Shown here: positions 54,916 through 63,643 of the stretch, in pieces
How the letters are laid out: every line of letters begins with the position of its first letter
Numbering within the stretch: position 1 is the first letter of the stretch
Assembly (NCBI GenBank): GCA_007753915.1
Contig: CP036352.1
Coordinates: 2,915,306-2,979,305 of the forward strand
Direction: 5' to 3'
DNA length: 64,000 nucleotides
DNA from: Phycisphaerae bacterium RAS2
Lineage (GTDB): Bacteria > Planctomycetota > Phycisphaerae > UBA1845 > UTPLA1
Notes under the pieces: generated by a model
Database searches by the model: none
What the model was told of the DNA's origin: nothing
Seen by the model: only the letters and a program-made list of their open reading frames with translations
Translations under genes and position numbers: made by a program

Positions 54916-57261
54916 ATGGCCGGACCGATCGCGCGATTCATCGACCACGCTGTGCTGCTCGTCCTTCTCACGCTCATCCCGCTGCGCGCCGTCGCCGGTG
55001 AAACGCATACCTTTGAAACGCCGCGGCTGCTGCGCGGCCTCGCTTCGTTCGGCCCATCGCCGACGACGACGTTTGCGATCGCGGCAATCATCGTCGCGTG
55101 CGCCGGCTGGGTGTTCGCCTCGGGCGCGTGGCGTGGCCGGCGACTGCGCACGACCGGATTGGAGGCGGGCGGGCTGATGCTGCTCGTCGCGTCGATCATC
55201 GCATTTGCTCGCGCAGGACAGAAGCATTTGGCATTGATCGGCGCGGCCGATTTTCTCACCATCGTGCTGTATGCGATCACGCTTCGGCAGTTGCTGACGT
55301 CGCGCTGGCACCTCCGGCTGGGGCTGGCCGTCGTCATGGCGACCGCGGGAATGCTCGTCGCCAAGGCGTGCTACCAGAAATGGGTCGAATGGCCGGCGAC
55401 GATCAAGTATTACGAGGAGCATCGCGCAGAGCTGCTCGGAACAGCGACGCCGGCGAACGACGCGCGATCACCGGGTGCACTCCCGGCAACACAGCGAGCG
55501 ACCGCACTCTCGGATGATGCCTCCGAACAGCGCCGCGAGGGGCTGATTCACGATTACGAGGCCCGCCTGCGGTCCGGGGCGATGACCGGCTACTTCGCCC
55601 ATCCGAACATTCTCGGCAGTTGCATGGCGATGCTGACGCTTTGCTGCGGCGGCATCGCTTTCACTCGCTGGCGAAGCGGCCGACGCGGCGCGATGGTCGC
55701 GCCGACGCTGCTCGCCTTCTCGTGCGCGGGCGTCCTGATCGGCTCGCAGTCCAAAGGCGCCGGGGCCGCCTGTATTGCATCCGCCTTGTTTTTCTTGCCG
55801 GGCATGGTGAGATCGATCCGACCGGACCTGATTTCACCGCGCATCACGAAACCGCTTTCGCGCACATTCGCGCGAAGAATGGTCATCGCCGGTTGGATCC
55901 TTGCGGCGGTCGGCGCATCAAGCCTCTTTGCGATGCTCCGTGCGGAACCCGGTTTGCTGGGCCTTTCGATGCGCTACCGCGCGATGTACTGGGAGGGCGC
56001 GAAGGCGATGGTGGACGACGTGGGTGTGTGGGGCATCGGCCCGGACAATTTCGGGCGGCACTTCACGCGCTATAAGCCGGTCGCCTGCCCGGAGGAAGTG
56101 GACGACCCGCACAACTGGCTTATCAAGTCATTCGTCGAATACGGATGGCTCGGCGCGGCCGGCCTGCTCGCCCTTCTGATCGGCGGGTCGCTGAAGCTGG
56201 CCACGGTCCCCTCTCCCTCCCAGGAAGAGGGTTGGGGTGAGGGTGATCCGCGCGCCGCACGCACGCAGTCCGTCGTTCTGAACCTCGCCGTGGTTCTCGC
56301 GCTGTTCGCACTCGCGTGGTGCATTCTCATCGCCGGCGCGCCGTCGGATTTCACGATCGTCATGCTCGCGCTGGGTCTCGCGCCCTTCGCGCTCTTCTTC
56401 GTCGCCGGCGCGATCGAGCGCGCGGACACAACGAGCTTCGATGAAAGTGACATGCCCCTGCTCGCCGCCGGCCTCGGCGCGGGGCTGGTTGCCTTCCTCG
56501 CGCACGCCTTTATCGACCTCGCGCTCTTCACGCCCGGCGCAGCCACGATGTTCTTCGCCGTCGCTGCCATCGCGCTGGCGGCGCGAGAACCTCGGCAATT
56601 CAATCTTCGCGGACACAACCACGAGGTTCGAGTACTTTTTCGCCAAATTGTAAAGTCGCTTGCTGTCGCAGCAGCAACGACCGCCCTGGTCGCGATAATG
56701 GGATTGCGGACGACTGCGATGTACTTCTACGGTGAGCACACACCATCCATTTCGCGAACACCGGGCAACAGCGGCTCACATGACTTTGGATTTTGGAAAA
56801 CAATCGACCTAAACCCCCTAGATGGAACGGCGGTCGAGGAGCGCCTCGATTTGCTGTCGGCAAACATTGCATCTACTGCCGACACCGATTATGTGCTTAA
56901 GCTCGCTAATGTGCTCAAACGTCGCGACCCCTTCAACGCCGCTGTGTGGCACCATCGCATGGCGGCCTACTCCGCGCGGTTCGCGATGACCGGTGACGTC
57001 GCCGATCTGCGTCAAGCCGTGGCGATGCAGCAGAAAAGCGTCGAGGCTTATCCAACATCGCCGCTGCGATGGTTGGCGCTCGGCGATCTGCTCGAGCGCC
57101 TCGCGGAGCAAACGCGCGACCCTGCCGACCGCCGCGCGGCCGCTGAAGCGCTTCAGCGGGCGGTCGATCTCGACGGGCAGCGAATCTACGTTTCCAAACC
57201 CAATCGCCTGTCAGCCGAACTCGTGCAGGCGATCCGCGCGCGAGTTGAGAGGCTACGATAA
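54916..57261 (+). CDS. O-antigen ligase/Wzy-like membrane protein with C-terminal TPR
   Basis: A 781-residue protein with ten or more hydrophobic helices up to about residue 600, including the Wzy_C/ligase region: GYFAHPNILGSCMAM, GSQSKGAGAA, MRYRAMYWEGAKAM, GIGPDNFGRHF and DDPHNWLIKSFVEYGWLG. A C-terminal soluble part (about 630-780) contains TPR-like helices (FNAAVWHHRMAAYSARF, RWLALGDLLERLAEQ). It probably polymerises or ligates the glycan started by the upstream transferase. Within it, bases 56208-56243 are a palindromic repeat that adds PSPSQEEGWGEGD in frame in a cytosolic or periplasmic loop. ATG 54916 is 4 bases after the upstream stop. Confidence 0.88.
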   Translation: MAGPIARFIDHAVLLVLLTLIPLRAVAGETHTFETPRLLRGLASFGPSPTTTFAIAAIIVACAGWVFASGAWRGRRLRTTGLEAGGLMLLVASIIAFARAGQKHLALIGAADFLTIVLYAITLRQLLTSRWHLRLGLAVVMATAGMLVAKACYQKWVEWPATIKYYEEHRAELLGTATPANDARSPGALPATQRATALSDDASEQRREGLIHDYEARLRSGAMTGYFAHPNILGSCMAMLTLCCGGIAFTRWRSGRRGAMVAPTLLAFSCAGVLIGSQSKGAGAACIASALFFLPGMVRSIRPDLISPRITKPLSRTFARRMVIAGWILAAVGASSLFAMLRAEPGLLGLSMRYRAMYWEGAKAMVDDVGVWGIGPDNFGRHFTRYKPVACPEEVDDPHNWLIKSFVEYGWLGAAGLLALLIGGSLKLATVPSPSQEEGWGEGDPRAARTQSVVLNLAVVLALFALAWCILIAGAPSDFTIVMLALGLAPFALFFVAGAIERADTTSFDESDMPLLAAGLGAGLVAFLAHAFIDLALFTPGAATMFFAVAAIALAAREPRQFNLRGHNHEVRVLFRQIVKSLAVAAATTALVAIMGLRTTAMYFYGEHTPSISRTPGNSGSHDFGFWKTIDLNPLDGTAVEERLDLLSANIASTADTDYVLKLANVLKRRDPFNAAVWHHRMAAYSARFAMTGDVADLRQAVAMQQKSVEAYPTSPLRWLALGDLLERLAEQTRDPADRRAAAEALQRAVDLDGQRIYVSKPNRLSAELVQAIRARVERLR
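56208..56243 (+). repeat. CCCTCTCC/GGGTGAGGG palindromic repeat, copy 2 (in-frame in CDS)
   Basis: CCCCTCTCCCTCC, GGAAGAGGG and GGGTGAGGG follow each other; the first and second arms pair. The same element, inverted, lies at 36447-36482. Here it is translated as part of the ligase-like protein without breaking the frame. Confidence 0.65.
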
Positions 57262-57274
57262 CCCGGACGGTACG

Positions 57275-57299
57275 CGGCGCTCCCTGACGGTCGCGGCTC
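57275..57299. repeat. Dispersed 25-base repeat, copy 2
   Basis: Matches the reverse complement of 29578-29602 at 24 of 25 positions. It begins 14 bases after the stop of the ligase-like gene, in the 131-base gap before the acyltransferase-like gene. Confidence 0.7.
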
Positions 57300-57392
57300 G
57301 GATGTGCCGCGCTTCTCGGCACAAGACTCGATACCACTGCGGCTGTGCGATCCCATACAACATTGGCAAATCATCCATTAGAATGCTTCGCC

Positions 57393-58889
57393 ATGACGAC
57401 CACAGGCGTCAACCCTGCGGATCGCGCCGGCGAGCGGTTGCATCACGCAAGCGCTGCTCCAGCGCGGCACGACCTCGGCGCGATGGGTGCGAACTCCGAT
57501 CGGCGCGCTTTGTCCGACCCGCTCGGCCCCTCGACCGACCACCAGCCGCTCAACGCCGCAGATCGCCTCATGCTCGTTGGTCACGACGGCATGCGCTCGA
57601 TTGACCACGCCGGTTTTCAGTGTCAGTCGCACCTCTGGCTATCGGGTCGAGTCGATGTCCCGACGCTGCGGCGGGCATTGGAGGCGCTTCACTGCCACTA
57701 CCCCGTCATGACCGCCCGGCTGGACAAGTTCCCGCCGGCCGCATCATCGCCACGACGCAGGCCGCAACCCGCGGGACCGCGCTGGGCGTTTCAGAATAAT
57801 ACAAAAGTCGAGTTTCACGAGGCGACGCTCACCGCCTCCGACGAGGCCGCCGCGTGGCGCTACGGCGAGCGATGGTTTGACGAACCGCTCGACCTGCCGC
57901 GGATGAACCCGATCGGTTTTCACCTGTTGCACCTGCCCGACGGGCGCGACGTGTTCCTGCTGCGCTGGTCGCACGTACTGATGGACGGCAAGGCGCCGGA
58001 GCTGGTCGTGCACGAAATCTCCCGGCGATTCGCCGATCCCAGCCTGCCCGCCCCCCCGCCGCCTGCCGGCGATGAAATGCAGGCGCACCTCGCGAAGTTT
58101 GATCGCAAGTTGCGTCGCAAAGCCGCCGCGCGAGTCATTCGCAGCCACATTCGCCTGCCGGTTCGGCCGCTCACGCTTGTGCCGCCCGATGCGCCGGACT
58201 GGGTCACCGGGCCGTTTCGCATGATCGTTCGCACGCTCGATGCCGATGCGACGGAGCGATTCGCCGCGCGCGTGAAACGCCTGTGCGGGTTCAACAACAT
58301 GGCGCCGGTGGTTCTCGCGAGCGTCTTTCGTGCGTGCCTGCAACACACGCCGCGCCGTGTGAAGGGGCGGTTCCTCCTTCAAACAGACGTTCCGCTGAAT
58401 CTGCGCCCGCCGGGTTCAACGCAGCCGCTGTTTCGCAACTTCATGGCGTTCATCTCGCTGGGCGCCCGCGTGCGCGACCTGGCCCGGCGCGACGATCTCG
58501 CGCAACAGCTCAACGTACAGATGCGCGAGCAGCTTCGCCGCGGCATCGATCTGGGCAACCTGCAGATGATGGCGTTCATGAGCCGCTACGACCGGATGCT
58601 GGCCAAACACATCAAGTCGCACATGCAGAAATCCCCCATGGCGCTGGGCTTCGGCTTTCTCGGCCCGGCGTTCGGTGGCATGGAGTCATTCTGCGACGTG
58701 CCGGTCGAGCGGTTCTACACGCTCAATTCCGCGCTCGCCCCGCCGGGCATCACGCTGCAGGTGAACGTCCACCGCGGGCGGCTGAACTTCGCTCTCACCT
58801 ACGTTGGCGACGCCGTGCCCGACTCGCTGGCGCAGGCGTTTCTTGATACCATGGTCGCGGATTTGCTGGATGAACGTGCGTCGCGCTGA
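57393..58889 (+). CDS. Condensation-domain/acyltransferase-like protein
   Basis: A 498-residue protein of the CoA-dependent acyltransferase (condensation/wax-synthase) superfamily. ATG 57393 was chosen; the ORF start at 57345 lacks support. The N-terminal part LRRALEALHCHYPVMTARLDKF is the usual substrate-entry region, and SHVLMDGKAPE carries the HxxxDG catalytic motif. The C-terminal half with FLLQTDVPLNLRPPG, ALGFGFLGPAFGGME and the final QVNVHRGRLNFALTY matches the second lobe of the fold. It stands as a single domain without carrier proteins, so it is not an ordinary NRPS. Acyl-CoA dehydrogenase follows, suggesting lipid or acyl metabolism. Confidence 0.75.
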   Translation: MTTTGVNPADRAGERLHHASAAPARHDLGAMGANSDRRALSDPLGPSTDHQPLNAADRLMLVGHDGMRSIDHAGFQCQSHLWLSGRVDVPTLRRALEALHCHYPVMTARLDKFPPAASSPRRRPQPAGPRWAFQNNTKVEFHEATLTASDEAAAWRYGERWFDEPLDLPRMNPIGFHLLHLPDGRDVFLLRWSHVLMDGKAPELVVHEISRRFADPSLPAPPPPAGDEMQAHLAKFDRKLRRKAAARVIRSHIRLPVRPLTLVPPDAPDWVTGPFRMIVRTLDADATERFAARVKRLCGFNNMAPVVLASVFRACLQHTPRRVKGRFLLQTDVPLNLRPPGSTQPLFRNFMAFISLGARVRDLARRDDLAQQLNVQMREQLRRGIDLGNLQMMAFMSRYDRMLAKHIKSHMQKSPMALGFGFLGPAFGGMESFCDVPVERFYTLNSALAPPGITLQVNVHRGRLNFALTYVGDAVPDSLAQAFLDTMVADLLDERASR

Positions 58890-58916
58890 TGCGGCGCGTT
58901 TCGTGTGAAGCGCGAA

Positions 58917-58942
58917 GGCCCCCGGTAAGCAACGGGGGTCTT
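58917..58942 (+). terminator. Possible terminator between acyltransferase-like gene and acyl-CoA dehydrogenase
   Basis: GGCCCCCG and CGGGGGTC form an 8-bp stem with one wobble and an 8-base loop, but only two T follow. It may be a weak terminator or attenuator. Confidence 0.35.
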
Positions 58943-58987
58943 GCCGCGAGAATCCAGAACACGAAAGCACGATGAGGAACACGCACC

Positions 58988-60121
58988 ATGGAATTCGCAC
59001 TCTCTGAATCGCAAAAGGCCATCCGCGCCGAAGCCGTTGAGTTTGCCAAGGCGCAGCTCACCACCGGCGAAGTCAACCCCACCTTCGACAAGGACGGCTG
59101 GAAGAAGTGCGCCGCCTTCGGCGCGATGGGCGTCACCGTGCCGACGGATTTCGGCGGCCGCGGGCAGTTGCTCGACGAGTTTGTCGCCATGATGGAGGGC
59201 CTGGGGTACGGCAGCCGCCGGATGGGCCTGCTCACGGCGATCGGGGCGCATGTCTTTGGTGTGGTCGAGCCGCTGAACGTCGCCGGGACCGACGAGCAGA
59301 AGAAGAAATACCTGCGAAAGCTCACGACGGGCGAATGGGTCGGCGCGCACAGCGTGACCGAGCCGCAGGCCGGCAGCGATCTGGGCGGGCTGACGACGCT
59401 GGCCGTGCGTCAAGGCGATTACTACATCATCAACGGGAAGAAACGCTACACGACGTGCGGCGCGGGGGCGGACCTGCACGTGGTGTACGCGCGGATGGAC
59501 GATCCGACGCGTTATCGCTTGAGCTGCTTCCTGCTCGAACCGGGCACGCAGGGGATGACCGTGCGGCCGCTGCCGGCGATTGGTCTGGCCGGCTCGGGCC
59601 TTTCGGAAGTGACGTACGAAAACGTACGCGTGCCGGCGTACAACCTGCTGGGCAAGGAGGGCGCGGGCAGCACGCTGTTTCAGGGGTCGATTGAGCGCGA
59701 GCGGGCGTGCATCTTCGGCGCGACGCTGGGTAGCATGGCGCGCGAGATTGAGTTGGCCGTCGCGTACGCGAACGAGCGCGAGGTGGCCGGCAAGAAGATC
59801 GGCCAGCATCAGGCGATCAGCCATCGCATCGCGGACATGAAAGTGCGATTGGAGGCGAGTCGGCTGCTGCTCTATCACGTCACAGCGCTCAAAAGCAAGG
59901 GCAAGCGGGCGCCGGTGGAAGCAGCCATCGCCAAGTTGTTCGTCAGCGAGTCGTTCATGCAGAACAGCATTGACTTGATCCGCATTCACGGCGGAAACGG
60001 GTTCGTGAACGAAGGCGGCGTGGAGAGCTACCTGCGCGATTCGCTGGGCGGCATCATCTACAGCGGCACGAACGACATTCAGCGGAGCATCATCGCGGCC
60101 AATCTCGGCCTGCGATTCTGA
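58988..60121 (+). CDS. Acyl-CoA dehydrogenase
   Basis: FAD flavoprotein that introduces a trans-2,3 double bond into acyl-CoA. The 377-residue length is usual. Motifs: AHSVTEPQAGSDLGGL and YIINGKKRYTTCGAGADL, the FAD-binding RQAISHRIADMK-like helix (here QHQAISHRIADMKVRLEA), and the end IRIHGGNGFVNEGGVESYLRDS with GGIIYSGTNDIQRSI. The expected catalytic Glu is probably within NEGGVE. ATG 58988. Substrate chain length cannot be read. The upstream gene is acyltransferase-like, which may supply or use its product. Confidence 0.93.
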   Translation: MEFALSESQKAIRAEAVEFAKAQLTTGEVNPTFDKDGWKKCAAFGAMGVTVPTDFGGRGQLLDEFVAMMEGLGYGSRRMGLLTAIGAHVFGVVEPLNVAGTDEQKKKYLRKLTTGEWVGAHSVTEPQAGSDLGGLTTLAVRQGDYYIINGKKRYTTCGAGADLHVVYARMDDPTRYRLSCFLLEPGTQGMTVRPLPAIGLAGSGLSEVTYENVRVPAYNLLGKEGAGSTLFQGSIERERACIFGATLGSMAREIELAVAYANEREVAGKKIGQHQAISHRIADMKVRLEASRLLLYHVTALKSKGKRAPVEAAIAKLFVSESFMQNSIDLIRIHGGNGFVNEGGVESYLRDSLGGIIYSGTNDIQRSIIAANLGLRF

Positions 60122-60153
60122 ACCGCACGCTGCGGTCTCCTCGGCGAGCGCCC

Positions 60154-60927
60154 ATGACGACCGACCGATCGCAACCTGCTCAACCTGACGAGGCCCACCC
60201 GCTGGCCCGCCAACTCGTGGAGTTGTCCGCGCTCACCGGCGGACTGGCGCACGAGATTCGCAATCCGCTTTCGACGCTGAAGGTGAATCTTCAGTTGCTC
60301 GATGAAGACTGGGCCAAACTGGAAACGAGTGACCTCCCCGACCCGCGCGAGGCGCAGGACGTCGCCCGGCGCAGCCGCCGGCGCATCGCCAGCCTTGTGC
60401 AGGAGACACGCCGGCTCGAACGGATCCTCGCGGACTTTCTGCAATTCGTCGGAAAGCGTGAGCTTCGACTGGCCGATGTCGATTTGAACACGCTCGTCAC
60501 CGAGATGGCCGACTTTTACGCGCCGCAGGCCCAGGCACACGGAATCGCGCTCGATCTGCAACTCGCGGCGCACGCCCTGCCCTGTCGTGCGGACTCGCAC
60601 GTGCTCAAGCAGGCGCTGTTGAATCTGCTCATCAACGCGCAGCAAGCCATGCCGGAAGGCGGCCGCATCACCCTCGCCACGGCGCGTGACGACACCGGGC
60701 AAGTCCGAATCGACGTCGCCGACACCGGCCCGGGCATCGACCCGGCCGAGCAGGCCGATGTGTTTCGCGCCTACTACTCGACCAAGAAGGGCGGCACCGG
60801 GCTGGGGCTGGCCATGGCCCGGCGCATCGCCCACGAGCACGGCGGTGACATTACATTGACATCCACGCCCGGCCAAGGCGCCCGGTTCGCCATCCGACTG
60901 CCCGGTCTCGCCGGCGAGGGCCGTTGA
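60154..60927 (+). CDS. Soluble sensor histidine kinase
   Basis: A 257-residue cytosolic kinase without sensor or membrane domain. The phosphoacceptor H33 is in GGLAHEIRNPLSTLK; the ATPase domain has the N box NLLINAQQAMPEGG, G1 ADTGPGID and G2 GGTGLGLAMA. This resembles NtrB-like minimal kinases. The N-terminus is only about 20 residues, so input must come from another protein. No response regulator is adjacent. ATG 60154; the LOG-family gene follows after 16 bases. Confidence 0.93.
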   Translation: MTTDRSQPAQPDEAHPLARQLVELSALTGGLAHEIRNPLSTLKVNLQLLDEDWAKLETSDLPDPREAQDVARRSRRRIASLVQETRRLERILADFLQFVGKRELRLADVDLNTLVTEMADFYAPQAQAHGIALDLQLAAHALPCRADSHVLKQALLNLLINAQQAMPEGGRITLATARDDTGQVRIDVADTGPGIDPAEQADVFRAYYSTKKGGTGLGLAMARRIAHEHGGDITLTSTPGQGARFAIRLPGLAGEGR

Positions 60928-60943
60928 ACGCACGAGGAAATCC

Positions 60944-61720
60944 ATGTCGACCAATCATCGGGTTTACCGCGATCCGTCTCATGAAACGTGGCGCGTGTTC
61001 CGGATCATGTCGGAGTTCGTCGACGGATTCGAAACGATGAGCCAGGTCGGCCAGGCGATCAGTGTCTTCGGTTCGGCACGGCTCGGCTCCGGGACGGCGG
61101 AATACCAGTCCGCGGAGCGCCTGGGGCGCATGCTCGTCGAGCGTGGCTTCGCGGTCATCACCGGCGGCGGACCGGGCATCATGGAAGCGGCGAACAAAGG
61201 CGCGATCCAGGCCGGCGGCGTCAGCATCGGGCTGAACATCACGCTGCCGCACGAGCAGGACGCCAACCCCTATCAGACAATCAGCCTCGAATTCAATCAC
61301 TTCTTCGCGCGGAAGGTCATGTTCGTGAAGTATGCGATGGGCCTCGTATGCTTTCCCGGCGGCTTCGGTACGCTGGACGAGTTCTTCGAGGCGATGACGC
61401 TGATCCAGACGGAGAAATCGCCGCGGTTTCCCGTGGTCCTGGTCGGGTCGGAGTTCTGGAATCCCCTGCACCAGTTCATGCGAGACACGCTGCTCAAGCG
61501 ATATCAGGCGATTTCGCCGGCGGACCTCGACTTGTTCATCATCACCGACGACCTCGACGCCGCCGCGAATCATCTGCGCACCACCGTGGATCAGTGCTTC
61601 GGCGATTTGCGCCCGCCCACGGTTTCAGAGGAAATCGCCATGCCGCGCGAGCGGCAAATCACCGGCGAGGGCATGCGATTCGGACGCAGCCCGCGGCGCG
61701 CCCCCCTTCAATACGAGTAA
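60944..61720 (+). CDS. LOG-family (TIGR00730) Rossmann-fold protein
   Basis: Likely nucleoside 5'-monophosphate phosphoribohydrolase. The 258-residue product has the double motif of the family: VITGGGPGIMEAANKGA and CFPGGFGTLDEFFEAMT (PGGxGTxxE). These make the active site where AMP or cytokinin nucleotides are cut at the N-glycosidic bond. The N-terminal 35 residues (with VFGSARLG after them) are a usual extension. ATG 60944. A C-terminal tail of about 35 residues, rich in Arg and Pro, has no known role. Confidence 0.9.
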   Translation: MSTNHRVYRDPSHETWRVFRIMSEFVDGFETMSQVGQAISVFGSARLGSGTAEYQSAERLGRMLVERGFAVITGGGPGIMEAANKGAIQAGGVSIGLNITLPHEQDANPYQTISLEFNHFFARKVMFVKYAMGLVCFPGGFGTLDEFFEAMTLIQTEKSPRFPVVLVGSEFWNPLHQFMRDTLLKRYQAISPADLDLFIITDDLDAAANHLRTTVDQCFGDLRPPTVSEEIAMPRERQITGEGMRFGRSPRRAPLQYE

Positions 61721-61829
61721 AGCACGCCGAATCGGCGTTTGTTTCCGGCTTCCTCGCGCGATAAAATAGACTGCGGCGACTGCGTTGACGCCGTTCTTTC
61801 GCGCCGGGCGACCCGGCCGGTGGCGTGCC

Positions 61830-63626
61830 ATGACCTGTCCGGTTTCCGATCAGCAATTGTTCAGTTGGATCGACCGCAACGCGGACGAGCTGGAGTCCCA
61901 CCTCGCCATCTGCGACGAATGTCGCGCCAAATCACGAAACATGCTCTCGCTGATTCGCGATGTGTCCCGCGCTCCGGCCGACGCGCCGATGCACTGGCCC
62001 AGCCGCATTCGCGACTACACCATCCATCGCATGATCGGCCGCGGCGGACAGGGGTGGGTCTTTGAGGCCCAGCAGGAATCGCCCCGCCGGCTCGTCGCGC
62101 TCAAAATCGTGCGCGGCGACGCGTTCCCCACCGAAGAAGACGGCCGCCGGCTCCACCGCGAGGCCCAGACGCTCGCGCGCCTTCGCCATCCCGGCATCGC
62201 CGCGGTCTATGAGGCCGGCCGCACCGAGGATGGCCGACAATTCTTCGCGATGGAGCTGGTCCAGGGCGTCCCGCTCATCGACTATGCTCGAAACCACGAT
62301 CTCTCGCTCGAGCGGCGGCTGGAATTGTTTCGGAAAGTCTGCGAGGCGCTCGAATACGCTCACCAGCGCGGCGTCATTCACCGCGATTTGAAGCCGTCCA
62401 ACATCCTCGTCGAAGAGGGCGACCAGCCCAAGCTCGTGGATTTCGGCCTGGCCCGCGCGGCCGCGACCGAGGCTGATCGCCACGTTGTCACCACGCTCAT
62501 GGACGGCGGCGGCATCATGGGGACGTTGCCGTACATCAGCCCCGAGCAGGCGCGCGGCGACTCCACCGACATCGACGCGCGAAGCGATCTCTACTCGCTC
62601 GGCGTCATCCTCTATGAGCTGCTTACCGATCGGCTCCCCTATTCGCTGAAGCTCGAGTCGCCCCACGTCGCGATCCGCACGATCTGCGAGCAGTCGCCGG
62701 TGCGCCCGAGCCATCACAATCGCAGGCTCCCGCCTGAACTCGACATCATCACACTCAAGGCGCTGGAGAAGGAGCCGATCCAGCGCTACGACTCCGTCGC
62801 CGATCTCGCACACGACATCGGGCTGTTCCTCGGCGGCAAGCCGATCATGGCGCGCCGCCCGAGTCTGACCTATCGCGCGCGAAAGCTCGTCGCGCGGAAC
62901 AAGCTCACGACGGTTCTCGTCATCACGATCCTGCTGCTCGCCGCCGGCTCGGCCGCATGGATTCGTCTCTTGTACGATCGTGCCGCGGCGCAGACTCTGT
63001 CCTTTACCCAGCCGCTGACGCCGTGGGAAATTCAGGAACGCCGCCGCCAGCTTGAGCGCTCGGACCCGCAGGCCGCCATCAGCCGAATCAACGCGGCCGA
63101 TGTCATTCGGGGCGTTGGTGCGTTCGAAGAAGCCGAGTCGATCTGTCGCAAGGTGATCGATGCACAGGGAGACGCGGGCGCCGAATCGCGCGAAGCACTT
63201 TATGCGAAGGTCATGCTCGGTCGCGTGCTCATGGATCGCGGCAGCCCCGGCGAGGCGCAACCCATCCTGCGCGATGCGCTGCGGCTGCTGATTAAGAACC
63301 ACAAGGATCAGAAGAAGGACATCGCCAACGCTCGTGCGGCCCTGGGGCAATGCCTAACCCGGCTGGGTTTCTATCCCGAGGCCGCGGGGTATCTTGAATC
63401 CGCCTATCCCGCCGTCGTTGAGACGTTTGGCCCGCGCGACACGCGGACGCGCGAGGTGATTCAGGCGCTCATCGACGTTTACGACGGCTGGGGCATGCCG
63501 GACAAGGCCGCCGAATACCGACTCGTCCGTCAGCGGACCGCCGGCCCCGCGCCCGCCACGGATCGAGACCCGACCGGCGCGCTCTCTACTGATGCGAACC
63601 GCCCGCCCGCTGGAACGCAGCCCTGA
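61830..63626 (+). CDS. Membrane Ser/Thr kinase with N-terminal zinc-binding anti-sigma-like motif and C-terminal TPR
   Basis: The 598-residue protein (ATG 61830; the ORF start at TTG 61785 lacks support) begins with H24-x3-C28-x2-C31 (HLAICDECRAK), the zinc-binding anti-sigma signature. A complete Hanks kinase follows (about 63-335): glycine loop IGRGGQGWV, K92, HRDLKPSN (D186) and DFG (204-206), then activation segment GTLPYISPEQARG. A transmembrane helix lies at about 345-366. The outer C-terminal part has TPR-like helices (EAESICRKVIDAQG, ARAALGQCLTRLGFYPEA). An ECF sigma factor gene lies 17 bases downstream. The kinase could release or modify it in response to an envelope signal. Confidence 0.92.
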   Translation: MTCPVSDQQLFSWIDRNADELESHLAICDECRAKSRNMLSLIRDVSRAPADAPMHWPSRIRDYTIHRMIGRGGQGWVFEAQQESPRRLVALKIVRGDAFPTEEDGRRLHREAQTLARLRHPGIAAVYEAGRTEDGRQFFAMELVQGVPLIDYARNHDLSLERRLELFRKVCEALEYAHQRGVIHRDLKPSNILVEEGDQPKLVDFGLARAAATEADRHVVTTLMDGGGIMGTLPYISPEQARGDSTDIDARSDLYSLGVILYELLTDRLPYSLKLESPHVAIRTICEQSPVRPSHHNRRLPPELDIITLKALEKEPIQRYDSVADLAHDIGLFLGGKPIMARRPSLTYRARKLVARNKLTTVLVITILLLAAGSAAWIRLLYDRAAAQTLSFTQPLTPWEIQERRRQLERSDPQAAISRINAADVIRGVGAFEEAESICRKVIDAQGDAGAESREALYAKVMLGRVLMDRGSPGEAQPILRDALRLLIKNHKDQKKDIANARAALGQCLTRLGFYPEAAGYLESAYPAVVETFGPRDTRTREVIQALIDVYDGWGMPDKAAEYRLVRQRTAGPAPATDRDPTGALSTDANRPPAGTQP

Positions 63627-63643
63627 CCCGTAAGAGCGACTTC

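Noticed and set aside
58917-58942. Certain operon boundary
   Set aside because: The hairpin has almost no T-tract, so I list it only as a possible terminator.
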